A stretch of DNA of 10,946 bases from contig JAOZHK010000052.1 of the NCBI GenBank assembly GCA_026014905.1, positions 1-10,946 of the forward strand, in the 5' to 3' direction. The position numbers and the translations under genes were made by a program. Position 1 is the first letter of the stretch. Each line of letters starts with the position of its first letter. The stretch comes from Candidatus Bathyarchaeota archaeon (GTDB lineage: Archaea > Thermoproteota > Bathyarchaeia > RBG-16-48-13 > GCA-020355125). Positions 1 to 6,650 of this stretch are shown piece by piece. The notes under the pieces are model-generated. The model was not told the DNA's origin and ran no database searches. It saw only the letters and a list, made by a program, of their open reading frames with translations.

Positions 1-1728
1 TAGCAGGTGGTCGATGATAAGCTGTCTTGGGATTGCATAGTCGAAGGCGATTCTCACATAGTTGGCGGCTTCAGCTGCTCGTGATGGATCAGACTGGCCT
101 AATGGCGTATCGACGCCAGTACCAAATACTGGGTGGAGATTGTTATAACCAATTTCTTGGTCTCCTGTACCTGTGTTAAGCAATACTTGACCCCAACTTG
201 CTTCTATGGAGGGGATGTCTGCCTGCATCGAGTATTGACCATCCAGAATGTCGACTTCGCCATTCTTTAATGATGCTAGCGCCGAGGTTTTGTCAACGAT
301 GAATCTGACATAATAGTCTTCTACTCCGAATAATCCTGCGGCTTCTAGAGCTGTAGCATTCCAGTATTGGTCGTTTTTCTCCAAGTGAATGATCTGACCA
401 ACGGGGTCGAAGTCTACCCATTTGTAGGGGCCAGTTCCGATTGGTCCAGTGTAGTCAGTTCCATCAATGTTAATTGACCCTTCACCTGTATTGAATACAC
501 TGTCGTCCCAATCTACAGGAGCGATATTCTCGAAGATATGTTTGGGAATAATGTTGTGGTCAAAGCCAAGGAGGTATGGGTCCCAGTATCCATAAGGTTT
601 ACCAGGTATCAAATCAGGAAGCCATAATTCCACTGTGTTAGCATCCACCGCAGTGACGTTACCTATTCGGGTACCATCACCGACAGTTGTTGATGTACCA
701 TCCCACAGATCACAAGATTCAACAGTAGTGAACTTCACGTTATCGCCTAGTCCTAATTCGTAAGTTCCAGCATGTTTCGCACCTGTAGTAGTATTTAAGT
801 TAGCCCATAGAGAAAAGACAACATCATCCGCTGTGAAATCTGCTCCGTCATGCCATGTCACATTACTTCGAGTAGTCCATGTCCATTTGTAACCGTTCTC
901 ACTGACTTCCCAGTCCGTTAATAATGATGGAACAGCAGTATTTGAGAGGTCAGAAGTAACACTAGTCAAGCCTTCGTAGATATGAGTGTATATAGTGATG
1001 TCGTACCACGAGTAGGAGAGTTGAGGAATTAATGATTCAATCTCGCTAGTTTGTGAATACACCACCTCAGTTTTACCTGTAATCCATTCTGCGTGAGGTT
1101 CGACATTGAAGTAAAGCCATCCAGGACCTCCTGGGCTGTCACCAAAGGCAGGACCTCCTAATGCGGGGTTGATGACTGATGGTGTGGCGGCTGCAAATAG
1201 TTTGGACTGTGGCAATTCGTTGTAGAGTATATCTTGTATGTCATATGATGCCTCTTCCCGCTCTGTAATATTAGTTGTCGTGAGAAAGGTGTCGAGGAGC
1301 GCGTTCATATCAGTAGTATTGTATAGATAATAGTTTCCTCCCGTTGGTGCCCAGCTTGTTTCCGTTCCATAAAATAACTGAGCGGGGTTCGGAGATATCC
1401 CTGGTGTGTAACCGACTAACTGGATGTCGTATCCGCCTTCATCCCACGTCTTTCCTCGTATATCGAGAGGAGGTGCGAGAGCGCGGTCAAAACAGCCAGT
1501 CCATCCCAGATACACGACTCTGGCATCTATCCCTAGTTCCCTGAATGAGTTGGCAATAATTTGTCCCCATTGACGTCGCAGCATGTTTGCGTTCCCTGGA
1601 GCAATTAAGGTGACCTTGAATAGGTATTCGTTGTCTTGTGCTTCAGCCATTTGCGGTGGTAGCATAGCTAGAGTTGACAGCATTACGAAAGATAGTATCA
1701 AAGCAAAGCATTTTTTCGAATAAATCAT
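1..1728 (-). CDS. Family 5 (Dpp/Opp-type) ABC transporter solute-binding protein, 3' end outside the window
   Basis: The minus-strand frame stays open from the ATG at 1728 to the window edge (576 codons, no stop), so the C-terminus is missing. It is a secreted ligand-capturing protein of a peptide/oligosaccharide importer. Residues 1-30 form a Sec signal peptide (KK, then a hydrophobic run, then AEA before Q31); there is no lipobox. The canonical SBP_bac_5 start is recognisable only from about residue 220: IYEGL (250-254), WHDG-FTADDVVFS (292-306), IGTGPYKW (430-437) and RIAFDYAIPRQLIID (559-573). The preceding residues 35-195 instead resemble the C-terminal lobe of the same family (a GNANMLRRQW start, LGID, YDIQLVGY, a Y-L-YN-TDMNALLD stretch, then ERE--YDIQDILYNELPQ). 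This points to a permuted or duplicated layout. The start is supported by GGTGAT three bases upstream. The gene diverges from dppBCDF and very likely serves it. The ligand cannot be read from the sequence. Confidence 0.93.
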   Translation of the reverse strand, partial: MIYSKKCFALILSFVMLSTLAMLPPQMAEAQDNEYLFKVTLIAPGNANMLRRQWGQIIANSFRELGIDARVVYLGWTGCFDRALAPPLDIRGKTWDEGGYDIQLVGYTPGISPNPAQLFYGTETSWAPTGGNYYLYNTTDMNALLDTFLTTTNITEREEASYDIQDILYNELPQSKLFAAATPSVINPALGGPAFGDSPGGPGWLYFNVEPHAEWITGKTEVVYSQTSEIESLIPQLSYSWYDITIYTHIYEGLTSVTSDLSNTAVPSLLTDWEVSENGYKWTWTTRSNVTWHDGADFTADDVVFSLWANLNTTTGAKHAGTYELGLGDNVKFTTVESCDLWDGTSTTVGDGTRIGNVTAVDANTVELWLPDLIPGKPYGYWDPYLLGFDHNIIPKHIFENIAPVDWDDSVFNTGEGSINIDGTDYTGPIGTGPYKWVDFDPVGQIIHLEKNDQYWNATALEAAGLFGVEDYYVRFIVDKTSALASLKNGEVDILDGQYSMQADIPSIEASWGQVLLNTGTGDQEIGYNNLHPVFGTGVDTPLGQSDPSRAAEAANYVRIAFDYAIPRQLIIDHLL

Positions 1729-1731
1729 TAT

Positions 1732-1737
1732 ATCACC
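1732..1737 (-). promoter_or_regulatory. Ribosome binding site GGTGAT of the solute-binding protein gene
   Basis: On the minus strand GGTGAT lies three bases before the ATG at 1728. It matches the 3' part of AGGAGGTGAT, the complement of the archaeal 16S rRNA tail. The same GGTGAT-N3-ATG arrangement recurs before the small zinc protein at 6651, which supports both starts. Confidence 0.75.
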
Positions 1738-1772
1738 GTTTTTTTCGATTTTTCTAACTGTCTATTTTACAC

Positions 1773-1787
1773 TTTTAATATATAAAG
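1773..1787 (-). promoter_or_regulatory. TATA element in the divergent promoter between the binding protein gene and dppB
   Basis: Read on the minus strand this is CTTTATATATTAAAA, a good archaeal TATA box. It predicts a transcript start near 1757 and a leader of about 30 nt that carries the GGTGAT site. Read on the plus strand the same bases give TTTTAATATATAAAG, which would start transcription close to the dppB ATG at 1805 and so give a leaderless or nearly leaderless message. One near-symmetric element may therefore serve both directions. The assignment rests on position and base composition only. Confidence 0.6.
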
Positions 1788-1804
1788 AATTACGTTTTTA
1801 AACA

Positions 1805-2905
1805 ATGCAGCTGAATCAAAGCATTAATATTGAAGAAAATGTTTTCTTTGGTAATATTTACGCATATTTCCTAGGGAGACGAGTTTATTTGGGTTTCACT
1901 ACAAATCTCAAGGATAAATCTTTCACTATTTTTGGTAGCCCAATCTTCAGGTACATTTTAAGAAGATTACTTTTTATGATCCCTGTGTTCCTAGGGGTTT
2001 CTATTGCAAGTTTCTTTGTCATGCATGCAGCAGGTGACCCACTACAAATCATTAGACTTGGAAGACCGAATATAACCCAGCAAGCGATAGATGATTTAGC
2101 ACGTTATTATGGACTTGACCAGCCTTTACCGATTCAATACTTAACTTGGCTATCTAACTTTCTCCAATTTGACTTTGGAAATTCTTTGTTCGGTGGCAGA
2201 CCTGTCAATTCCCTCATTGGGAATTGGATATGGGAAACCGTGAAGCTTCAATTGCTCTCAATCATAATCTCTTTTGCAATAGCAATACCTATAGGAATCA
2301 ATTCCGCAAAAAAGCAGTACTCAAAGCAAGACATAGTCGTTACTTCTTTTTCATTATTTGGGATTTCAATGCCAACTTTCTGGATCGGGCTCATATTGAT
2401 TATAGTTTTTTCTTTTCAACTCGGTTGGTTACCCTCCGCAGGCTCCCGTGGTTCACCATACCTCTGGTGGGATAATCCAGTGTTAGATCAAATCGCACAT
2501 ATCATTATGCCCCTTCTTGTTCTTGTATATGTATCATTAGCTCAAAATATCAGGTTAATGAGAGCGAATATGCTTGAAATTTTAAGGTCTGATTACATCT
2601 TAGCTGCTCGAGCTAGTGGATTGAGTGAACGAAAAATAACGTATAAGTACGCTCTACGAAATGCGCTTGGACCCGTTATTACATTTCTTGGACTGGCATT
2701 GGGATCTATCGTGGCAGGTGCACCGATGACGGAAACGGTCTTCGGCTGGCCAGGTTTAGGTCGAAGATTCGTTGAGGCTACCATGAGATTAGACTTTCCT
2801 GTCGTCATGGGCATAACTATGATTGTAACCATAATGATATTAATTGCTAATTTGATAATCGATATATTTTACGTTGTAATCGATCCGAGAATAAGAATAG
2901 GGTAA
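1805..2905 (+). CDS. dppB: Dipeptide/oligopeptide ABC transporter permease, DppB/OppB type
   Basis: This is one of two membrane subunits forming the translocation channel of the importer. The family start is the RYILRRLLFMIPVFLGVS stretch at residues 49-66. Hydrophobic segments follow at about 57-78, 146-166, 180-205, 232-250, 285-308 and 335-357, giving six membrane helices. The cytoplasmic EAA-type loop that contacts the ATPases is AARASGL (267-273) with RNALGP (285-290). ETVFGWPGLGR (310-320) and the end VIDPRIRIG are typical. The ATG at 1805 gives 366 residues, with about 47 before the family start. An in-frame TTG at 1889 with GGGAG ten bases upstream would give about 338 residues, closer to the usual length, so the start is uncertain. 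The stop TAA is followed at once by the ATG of the next permease. DppB rather than OppB is a naming convention here; the substrate is not proven. Confidence 0.93.
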   Translation: MQLNQSINIEENVFFGNIYAYFLGRRVYLGFTTNLKDKSFTIFGSPIFRYILRRLLFMIPVFLGVSIASFFVMHAAGDPLQIIRLGRPNITQQAIDDLARYYGLDQPLPIQYLTWLSNFLQFDFGNSLFGGRPVNSLIGNWIWETVKLQLLSIIISFAIAIPIGINSAKKQYSKQDIVVTSFSLFGISMPTFWIGLILIIVFSFQLGWLPSAGSRGSPYLWWDNPVLDQIAHIIMPLLVLVYVSLAQNIRLMRANMLEILRSDYILAARASGLSERKITYKYALRNALGPVITFLGLALGSIVAGAPMTETVFGWPGLGRRFVEATMRLDFPVVMGITMIVTIMILIANLIIDIFYVVIDPRIRIG

Positions 2906-3877
2906 ATGAGGATGACCTCCACCAAAAACGATACGAATAAACAGGAAAAAACTCGCTCTCGATCAGCGAGTCAATGGGGCGTAGCTTGGAGAAGATTTAA
3001 AAGAAATAGACCAGGCGTTGTAGGCTTAATTATCGTTCTCACTGTAGTTTTCGTTGGTATCTTTGGGAGTTACTTTGCGCCATATCCTCCAAGACCAGAC
3101 ACAGGAGCCTATGAACCCTTCTATGAAGGGAAAACGAGGCAACCCCCCAGTAGTGAATACCTATTTGGAACAACCCCTATCGGTACAGACGTCTTCAGTG
3201 AAATTATTCACGGTACAAAATATACATTATACGTTGGAGTTTTAAGTACAATTATCACTATGAGTATAGCGATAGTAGTTGGCGCTCTAGCAGGATATTT
3301 TGGTGGTTGGATCGATAATATATTGATGAGAATATCGGAAGTATTCCTAGTTTTCCCAGTTCTCATGCTAATCTTAGTTTTTGTAAGAATTTTTACGCTA
3401 TCATCGGGCGAACCTTTCTGGACCCTGCCATTACTCAACCTACAAATACCTGCCGGGCTCACGATTGTCACTCTGATTTTAGCTCTGTTCAGTTGGGCAG
3501 GGAACGCTAGGATGATACGAGGCGAATTCATGAGAATTAAACAACTCGAATTTGTAGAAGCTGAAAAAGCCTTAGGAGCCAGTAATAGGAGAATAATATT
3601 TAGACACATCTTGACGAACCTGTTATCCTCCATTATTGTAGTTTCTACCTTAGCGATTGCAACCGCAATATTATCAGAAGCAGCGGTAAGTTTCCTCGGC
3701 TTTGGCGATGTGAACACGTTAACTTGGGGACAGATTCTTCAAGAAAATTTTTCAGAGATGAGAATCGTTTGGTGGGCGGAAGTCTTTCCAGGATTAGCGA
3801 TCTTATTGACAGTTTTCGGTTTCAACTTACTTGGTGATGGTTTATCTGATGCTTTTAACCCTAGATTGAGAGAATAG
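2906..3877 (+). CDS. dppC: Dipeptide/oligopeptide ABC transporter permease, DppC/OppC type
   Basis: This is the second channel subunit, expected to pair with DppB in the membrane. A charged cytoplasmic tail (residues 1-35) leads to the first helix (37-57) and the extracytoplasmic segment FAPYPP (57-62). The OppC-type stretch LFGTTPIGTDVFSEIIHGTK (86-105) follows. Further helices lie around 110-132, 143-163, 182-198, 240-262 and 292-309. The EAA loop is FVEAEKALGAS (216-226) with FRHILTN (232-238). SEAAVSFLGFG (257-267) and the end GDGLSDAFNPRLRE are standard. The length of 323 residues is normal. The ATG directly abuts the dppB stop (TAAATG), suggesting translational coupling. A second in-frame ATG at 2912 is better spaced (9 nt) from AGGG at 2899-2902 and could be the true start. 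Arginine codons are almost all AGA/AGG (17 of 20 by hand count). Confidence 0.94.
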   Translation: MRMTSTKNDTNKQEKTRSRSASQWGVAWRRFKRNRPGVVGLIIVLTVVFVGIFGSYFAPYPPRPDTGAYEPFYEGKTRQPPSSEYLFGTTPIGTDVFSEIIHGTKYTLYVGVLSTIITMSIAIVVGALAGYFGGWIDNILMRISEVFLVFPVLMLILVFVRIFTLSSGEPFWTLPLLNLQIPAGLTIVTLILALFSWAGNARMIRGEFMRIKQLEFVEAEKALGASNRRIIFRHILTNLLSSIIVVSTLAIATAILSEAAVSFLGFGDVNTLTWGQILQENFSEMRIVWWAEVFPGLAILLTVFGFNLLGDGLSDAFNPRLRE

Positions 3878-3880
3878 GAG
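3877..3880 (+). promoter_or_regulatory. Ribosome binding site GGAG of dppD
   Basis: GGAG begins on the last base of the dppC stop codon and ends nine bases before the ATG at 3890. This places dppD directly in the same transcript and fixes its start. Confidence 0.7.
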
Positions 3881-3889
3881 TTCATCTGA

Positions 3890-4876
3890 ATGACTGATAC
3901 TTTATTGAACATTGAAGGATTAAAAACACATTTCTTCACAGAAGCGGGTGTAGTTCAAGCGGTAGATGGTATCACATTCAAAATTAAAAAAGGAGAAACA
4001 TTAGGCCTAGTAGGAGAATCTGGCTCTGGAAAAACAGTGACCGCCCTTTCCGTGCTCGGGATCGTACCCAAACCTGGACAAATCGTAGAAGGAAAGATCG
4101 AGTTTAACGGTGAGGATCTTCTCACGAAAACGGATAAAGAGATGCAAAAGCTCCGAGGCGGAGAATTCTCGATAATTTTCCAAGATCCCTCATCTTCTTT
4201 AAATCCCGTATTTAATGTTGAAACTCAGATACGAGACGTAATAATGGAACATCAAAACGTAACAAAAGAAGAAGCAATCAAGAAAGTGATTGAACTCTTA
4301 GATATGGTTGGTATTCCAGAAGGCGAAGCGAGAATGCATGAGTATCCGCACCAATTTAGTGGAGGAATGAAGCAAAGAGTAGCCATAGCTAGAGCCCTAG
4401 CATGTACACCAACACTCTTGTTTGCTGATGAATCTACAACCAACCTAGACGTTACTATTCAAGCTCAAGTATTAACTCTTTTAAACAACATGAAAAAGAA
4501 CTTCGGAATGTCTCTCGTAATGATAACACATGACATGGGCGTCATAGCAGAAATGACCTCGAGAATCGTTGTCATATATGCTGGACGAGTATGCGAAATT
4601 GCTACAACCTACGAAATATTCGAGAATCCCAAACATCCATACACAGAAGCCTTACTCGCTGCAGTTCCGAGACTGGATATGAGAAAAACTCTGCGAGTCA
4701 TTCCTGGAAATATACCAAATCTAATCGACCCACCTACAGGCTGTCGTTTCCATCCACGATGCCAATATGCTCAACAAATATGTAAAAAACAGATACCTCC
4801 ATTAGAATCTATAGAAACAGAGCGGTCCGTGGCCTGTCATGAATGGCAAAACATAGTGTTAAAAGGGGAAAATTAA
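3890..4876 (+). CDS. dppD: Peptide ABC transporter ATP-binding protein, DppD/OppD type
   Basis: This cytoplasmic ATPase subunit, paired with DppF, powers import. Visible motifs are Walker A GESGSGKT (42-49), Q-loop Q98 in FQDPSSSLNP, signature FSGGM (156-160), Walker B LLFADE (176-181) and H-loop H214. The C-terminal oligopeptide-transporter tail has PPTGCRFHPRC (281-291). Cysteines at 285, 291, 298 and 316 match the spacing of the four-cysteine site that binds an iron-sulfur cluster in some DppD/OppD proteins; cluster binding here is inferred. The stretch after Walker B reads ESTTNLD (181-187) instead of the usual EPTTALD, with Ser for Pro and Asn for Ala; the catalytic Glu and the D-loop Asp remain. 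The length of 328 residues is normal. Twelve bases separate dppC from this start, so the genes form one operon. Confidence 0.96.
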   Translation: MTDTLLNIEGLKTHFFTEAGVVQAVDGITFKIKKGETLGLVGESGSGKTVTALSVLGIVPKPGQIVEGKIEFNGEDLLTKTDKEMQKLRGGEFSIIFQDPSSSLNPVFNVETQIRDVIMEHQNVTKEEAIKKVIELLDMVGIPEGEARMHEYPHQFSGGMKQRVAIARALACTPTLLFADESTTNLDVTIQAQVLTLLNNMKKNFGMSLVMITHDMGVIAEMTSRIVVIYAGRVCEIATTYEIFENPKHPYTEALLAAVPRLDMRKTLRVIPGNIPNLIDPPTGCRFHPRCQYAQQICKKQIPPLESIETERSVACHEWQNIVLKGEN

Positions 4877-4892
4877 GCTGACAAATGATGAT

Positions 4893-5879
4893 TTGATAAC
4901 GGTTCAAAAATTAGTAAAGTATTATCCTGTAACTTCCAGGGGGATCTTATTCAAAAAACAATTAGGGATGGTACATGCTGTCGATAACGTCACTTTCACC
5001 ATAAGAAGAGGCGAAACTTTCGGGTTAGTAGGAGAAAGTGGATGTGGAAAAACAACGACTGCGAGGTTGATATTGAACTTAGTAGAACCCACATCAGGAG
5101 ACATTTATTTTTTAAAGGATAATGTCTTCGAGATGTTTAACTCCAACGATAAAGCAGAGCGATTAGGATTAAGAAGGAAAATGCAACTAATTTTCCAAAA
5201 TCCCTATAGCTCCTTGGATCCCAGAATGACCGTTTACGACATAATCTCTGAACCATACATAATCCATAAACATGTTCCTAAAGAGAAATGGAAAGAGAAA
5301 GTTTACGAACTTCTTTCCTTAGTTGGGCTGGAAGAATACCACGCTGAGAGATATCCCCACGAATTCAGTGGTGGACAGAGACAGAGAATATGTATGGCTC
5401 GTGCATTAGCCGTTGAACCAGAATTCATAATAGCTGACGAGCCCGTTTCCTCTTTAGATGTATCGATACGAGCCCAGATCCTGAATCTCCTTGGAGATCT
5501 CCAAAAGGAGATGGGGCTTACCTATCTTTACATATCACATGATCTGAGCTCAGTAAGACAGATCAGCAATACGGTAGCGGTCATGTATTTAGGTGAAATA
5601 GTCGAACAAAGCGCCACTGATGAACTTTTTGACAAACCTCTGCATCCGTACACTGTTGCTCTAATTCAAGCCGTGCCTATCCCTGATCCTAAAGCAAAAA
5701 TTATGAGAATTATATTGCCTGGAGAAGTGCCCAGCCCCATAAATCCTCCATCGGGTTGTCGTTTTCATCCCCGCTGCCCTAAAGTAATGTCCATATGTAA
5801 AGAAAGAAAACCTGAGATGCTCGAAATATCGGCTGGTCACACGGTTGCTTGCCATCTATATCCATCTAAAACCGAATAA
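4893..5879 (+). CDS. dppF: Peptide ABC transporter ATP-binding protein, DppF/OppF type
   Basis: This is the second ATPase subunit, expected to form a heterodimer with DppD. With the start at TTG 4893 it has 328 residues: Walker A GESGCGKT (47-54), Q102 in FQNPYSSLDP, signature FSGGQ (158-162), Walker B FIIADE (178-183), D-loop SSLD (186-189) and H216. The family tail PPSGCRFHPRC (285-295) has cysteines at 289, 295, 302 and 320, again matching the possible iron-sulfur site. The long loop before Walker A (PVTSRGILFKKQ) is typical of DppF. No ATG is available in frame near the start. The open frame extends upstream to a CTG at 4878, nine bases after GGGG (4865-4868), which would add TNDDL to the N-terminus; either codon could be used. 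It is the last gene of the operon, and its stop abuts that of a convergent gene. Confidence 0.95.
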   Translation: MITVQKLVKYYPVTSRGILFKKQLGMVHAVDNVTFTIRRGETFGLVGESGCGKTTTARLILNLVEPTSGDIYFLKDNVFEMFNSNDKAERLGLRRKMQLIFQNPYSSLDPRMTVYDIISEPYIIHKHVPKEKWKEKVYELLSLVGLEEYHAERYPHEFSGGQRQRICMARALAVEPEFIIADEPVSSLDVSIRAQILNLLGDLQKEMGLTYLYISHDLSSVRQISNTVAVMYLGEIVEQSATDELFDKPLHPYTVALIQAVPIPDPKAKIMRIILPGEVPSPINPPSGCRFHPRCPKVMSICKERKPEMLEISAGHTVACHLYPSKTE

Positions 5880-6221
5880 TTATCCAATAATGAATGAAAA
5901 AAGAAAAGTCTCAATAAGTAAAAAAAAACCGAGAATGATGAAGGGCGGGGATCTTTTTCTTTCTGTGTCATACTTTTCGAAAGACCATTTCTCTTCTGAA
6001 TGAAATACGTGTTCTCTGATTTTACCAAAGTAAAGAGAAGCGGACAATTCCACTGCAGTTCCTAATAAGAACGCTATCGCTGCTTCAATTAATAAGAGTG
6101 TAGAAAAATGACCAATTACAATCTCGCCTAAGAAAAGGGCTATAATAATCAGAATGCCTATGTTCGCCATTCCAATATAGATGTTCCATTTAATTGATGA
6201 TAATACATCTTCTTTATTCAT
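5880..6221 (-). CDS. Small membrane protein with three predicted helices, function unknown
   Basis: A protein of 113 residues with hydrophobic segments at about 16-34, 38-62 and 93-112. A polar loop between helices two and three contains KIREHVFHSEEKWSFEK (67-83), a charged, His- and Trp-bearing stretch that looks conserved and resembles small uncharacterised archaeal membrane proteins I have seen, although I cannot name a family. I believe it is real because the hydrophobic pattern is regular and the codon use is ordinary. The ATG at 6221 has only a weak upstream GGTAA, and a minus-strand TATAAAAT (about 6264-6271) lies roughly 45 bases upstream. Its TAA stop (5880-5882) directly touches the dppF stop with no spacer. 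The gene seems to be monocistronic. The orientation of the helices and the function are unknown. Confidence 0.72.
   Translation of the reverse strand: MNKEDVLSSIKWNIYIGMANIGILIIIALFLGEIVIGHFSTLLLIEAAIAFLLGTAVELSASLYFGKIREHVFHSEEKWSFEKYDTERKRSPPFIILGFFLLIETFLFSFIIG
5920..5928 (-). terminator. Possible T9 terminator within the 3' end of the small membrane-protein gene
   Basis: Nine adenines on the plus strand make a T9 run on the minus strand about 40 bases before the stop of the minus-strand gene, with a T6 run (5897-5902) nearer the stop. Such tracts end archaeal transcripts, but these also encode phenylalanine-rich helix residues, so the regulatory reading is tentative. Confidence 0.25.
5952..5964 (+). 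terminator. Possible T-tract terminator of the dpp operon
   Basis: TCTTTTTCTTTCT lies about 70 bases after the dppF stop, inside the convergent membrane-protein gene. Archaeal transcription often stops at such T-rich stretches without a hairpin. If it is used, the dpp transcript would overlap the 3' part of the opposing gene. Confidence 0.35.
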
Positions 6222-6488
6222 AGATAATTACCGATAAATGCGAGATAACCTAATGTACATTTGATTTTATAGAGTTTGTAAGCGACTAGATAAACTTACG
6301 TAAATCTTTGTATGTAAATATGAAGTGCGTGTGTACTCTGTCTATGGGAAGACTATCATAACTGTGCTGCCAAGTACAGACCCGAGTCTGACATTTGAAT
6401 TGCGATTGAGGCAATCAACACTTTTGTAAAGGGATTAGAGTGCGCGTATTGTTATTGACAGGATATTGTATTTCCAGCATTTTGCTTA

Positions 6489-6517
6489 CTTTATACTATC
6501 TTGCCAACGAAATCGTT
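6489..6517 (+). promoter_or_regulatory. Candidate promoter with overlapping palindromic operator
   Basis: CTTTATACTATC (6489-6500) resembles an archaeal TATA box and predicts a start near 6515. The interrupted palindrome AACGA-AA-TCGTT (6506-6517) sits between the box and that start, a usual place for an archaeal repressor. A transcript from here would have a leader of about 135 nt before the ATG at 6651. The closer box at 6612-6623 is an alternative and would leave almost no leader. Confidence 0.35.
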
Positions 6518-6641
6518 TAGCGACAATTGAGAAATAGCTATTATTATCCTTCTCTTTTTTTTTGGCTCTACTTCTGCTAGCTAGATATTTTTGGACATTC
6601 AATTGAACAAGATTTATCTATATTCGTTAGAAAGGATTATT

Positions 6642-6647
6642 GGTGAT
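6642..6647 (+). promoter_or_regulatory. Ribosome binding site GGTGAT that decides the start at 6651
   Basis: GGTGAT ends three bases before the ATG at 6651, the same arrangement as for the solute-binding protein gene. The open frame continues upstream to a TTG at 6591, but that start has no such site and would place the TATA-like ATTTATCTATAT inside the coding sequence. Confidence 0.7.
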
Positions 6648-6650
6648 ACT

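Larger units (their letters stand above)
6222..6650. other. Non-coding stretch of about 430 bp with promoter elements, short palindromes and a T9 tract
   Basis: I see no convincing gene here. It holds the likely promoter of the minus-strand membrane protein (near 6264-6271) and two candidate TATA boxes for the rightward gene: CTTTATACTATC (6489-6500) and ATTTATCTATAT (6612-6623). Two small hairpins occur (CAGAC-CCGA-GTCTG, 6377-6390; GATTG-AGG-CAATC, 6404-6416). Short palindromes lie at 6506-6517, 6533-6542, 6577-6584 and 6598-6607. A T9 run at 6555-6563 could end a short rightward transcript. No tRNA or other known RNA fold was recognised. Confidence 0.6.

Noticed and set aside
1344..1544. 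Plus-strand frame of 66 codons
   Set aside because: It is antisense to the solute-binding protein gene, whose minus-strand frame is open and homologous throughout.
3208..3717. 169-codon open frame on the minus strand
   Set aside because: It lies antisense within dppC, whose plus-strand product matches a permease over its full length. The antisense translation has no recognisable motif.
4885..4896. ATG-ATG-ATT-TGA just before dppF as a mini-ORF
   Set aside because: It is only three codons, in a different frame, and probably a chance result of the AT-rich junction.
5837..6028. Minus-strand frame overlapping the dppF end and the small membrane-protein gene
   Set aside because: It overlaps two better supported genes in other frames and has no ribosome binding site or family pattern.
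6377..6416. Hairpins as part of a tRNA or riboswitch
   Set aside because: Stems are only five base pairs, there is no T-loop or anticodon arrangement, and no riboswitch consensus that I recognise.
6591..6650. N-terminal extension of the zinc protein from TTG 6591
   Set aside because: No ribosome binding site precedes it. It would include a TATA-like box and a GGTGAT site properly spaced to ATG 6651.
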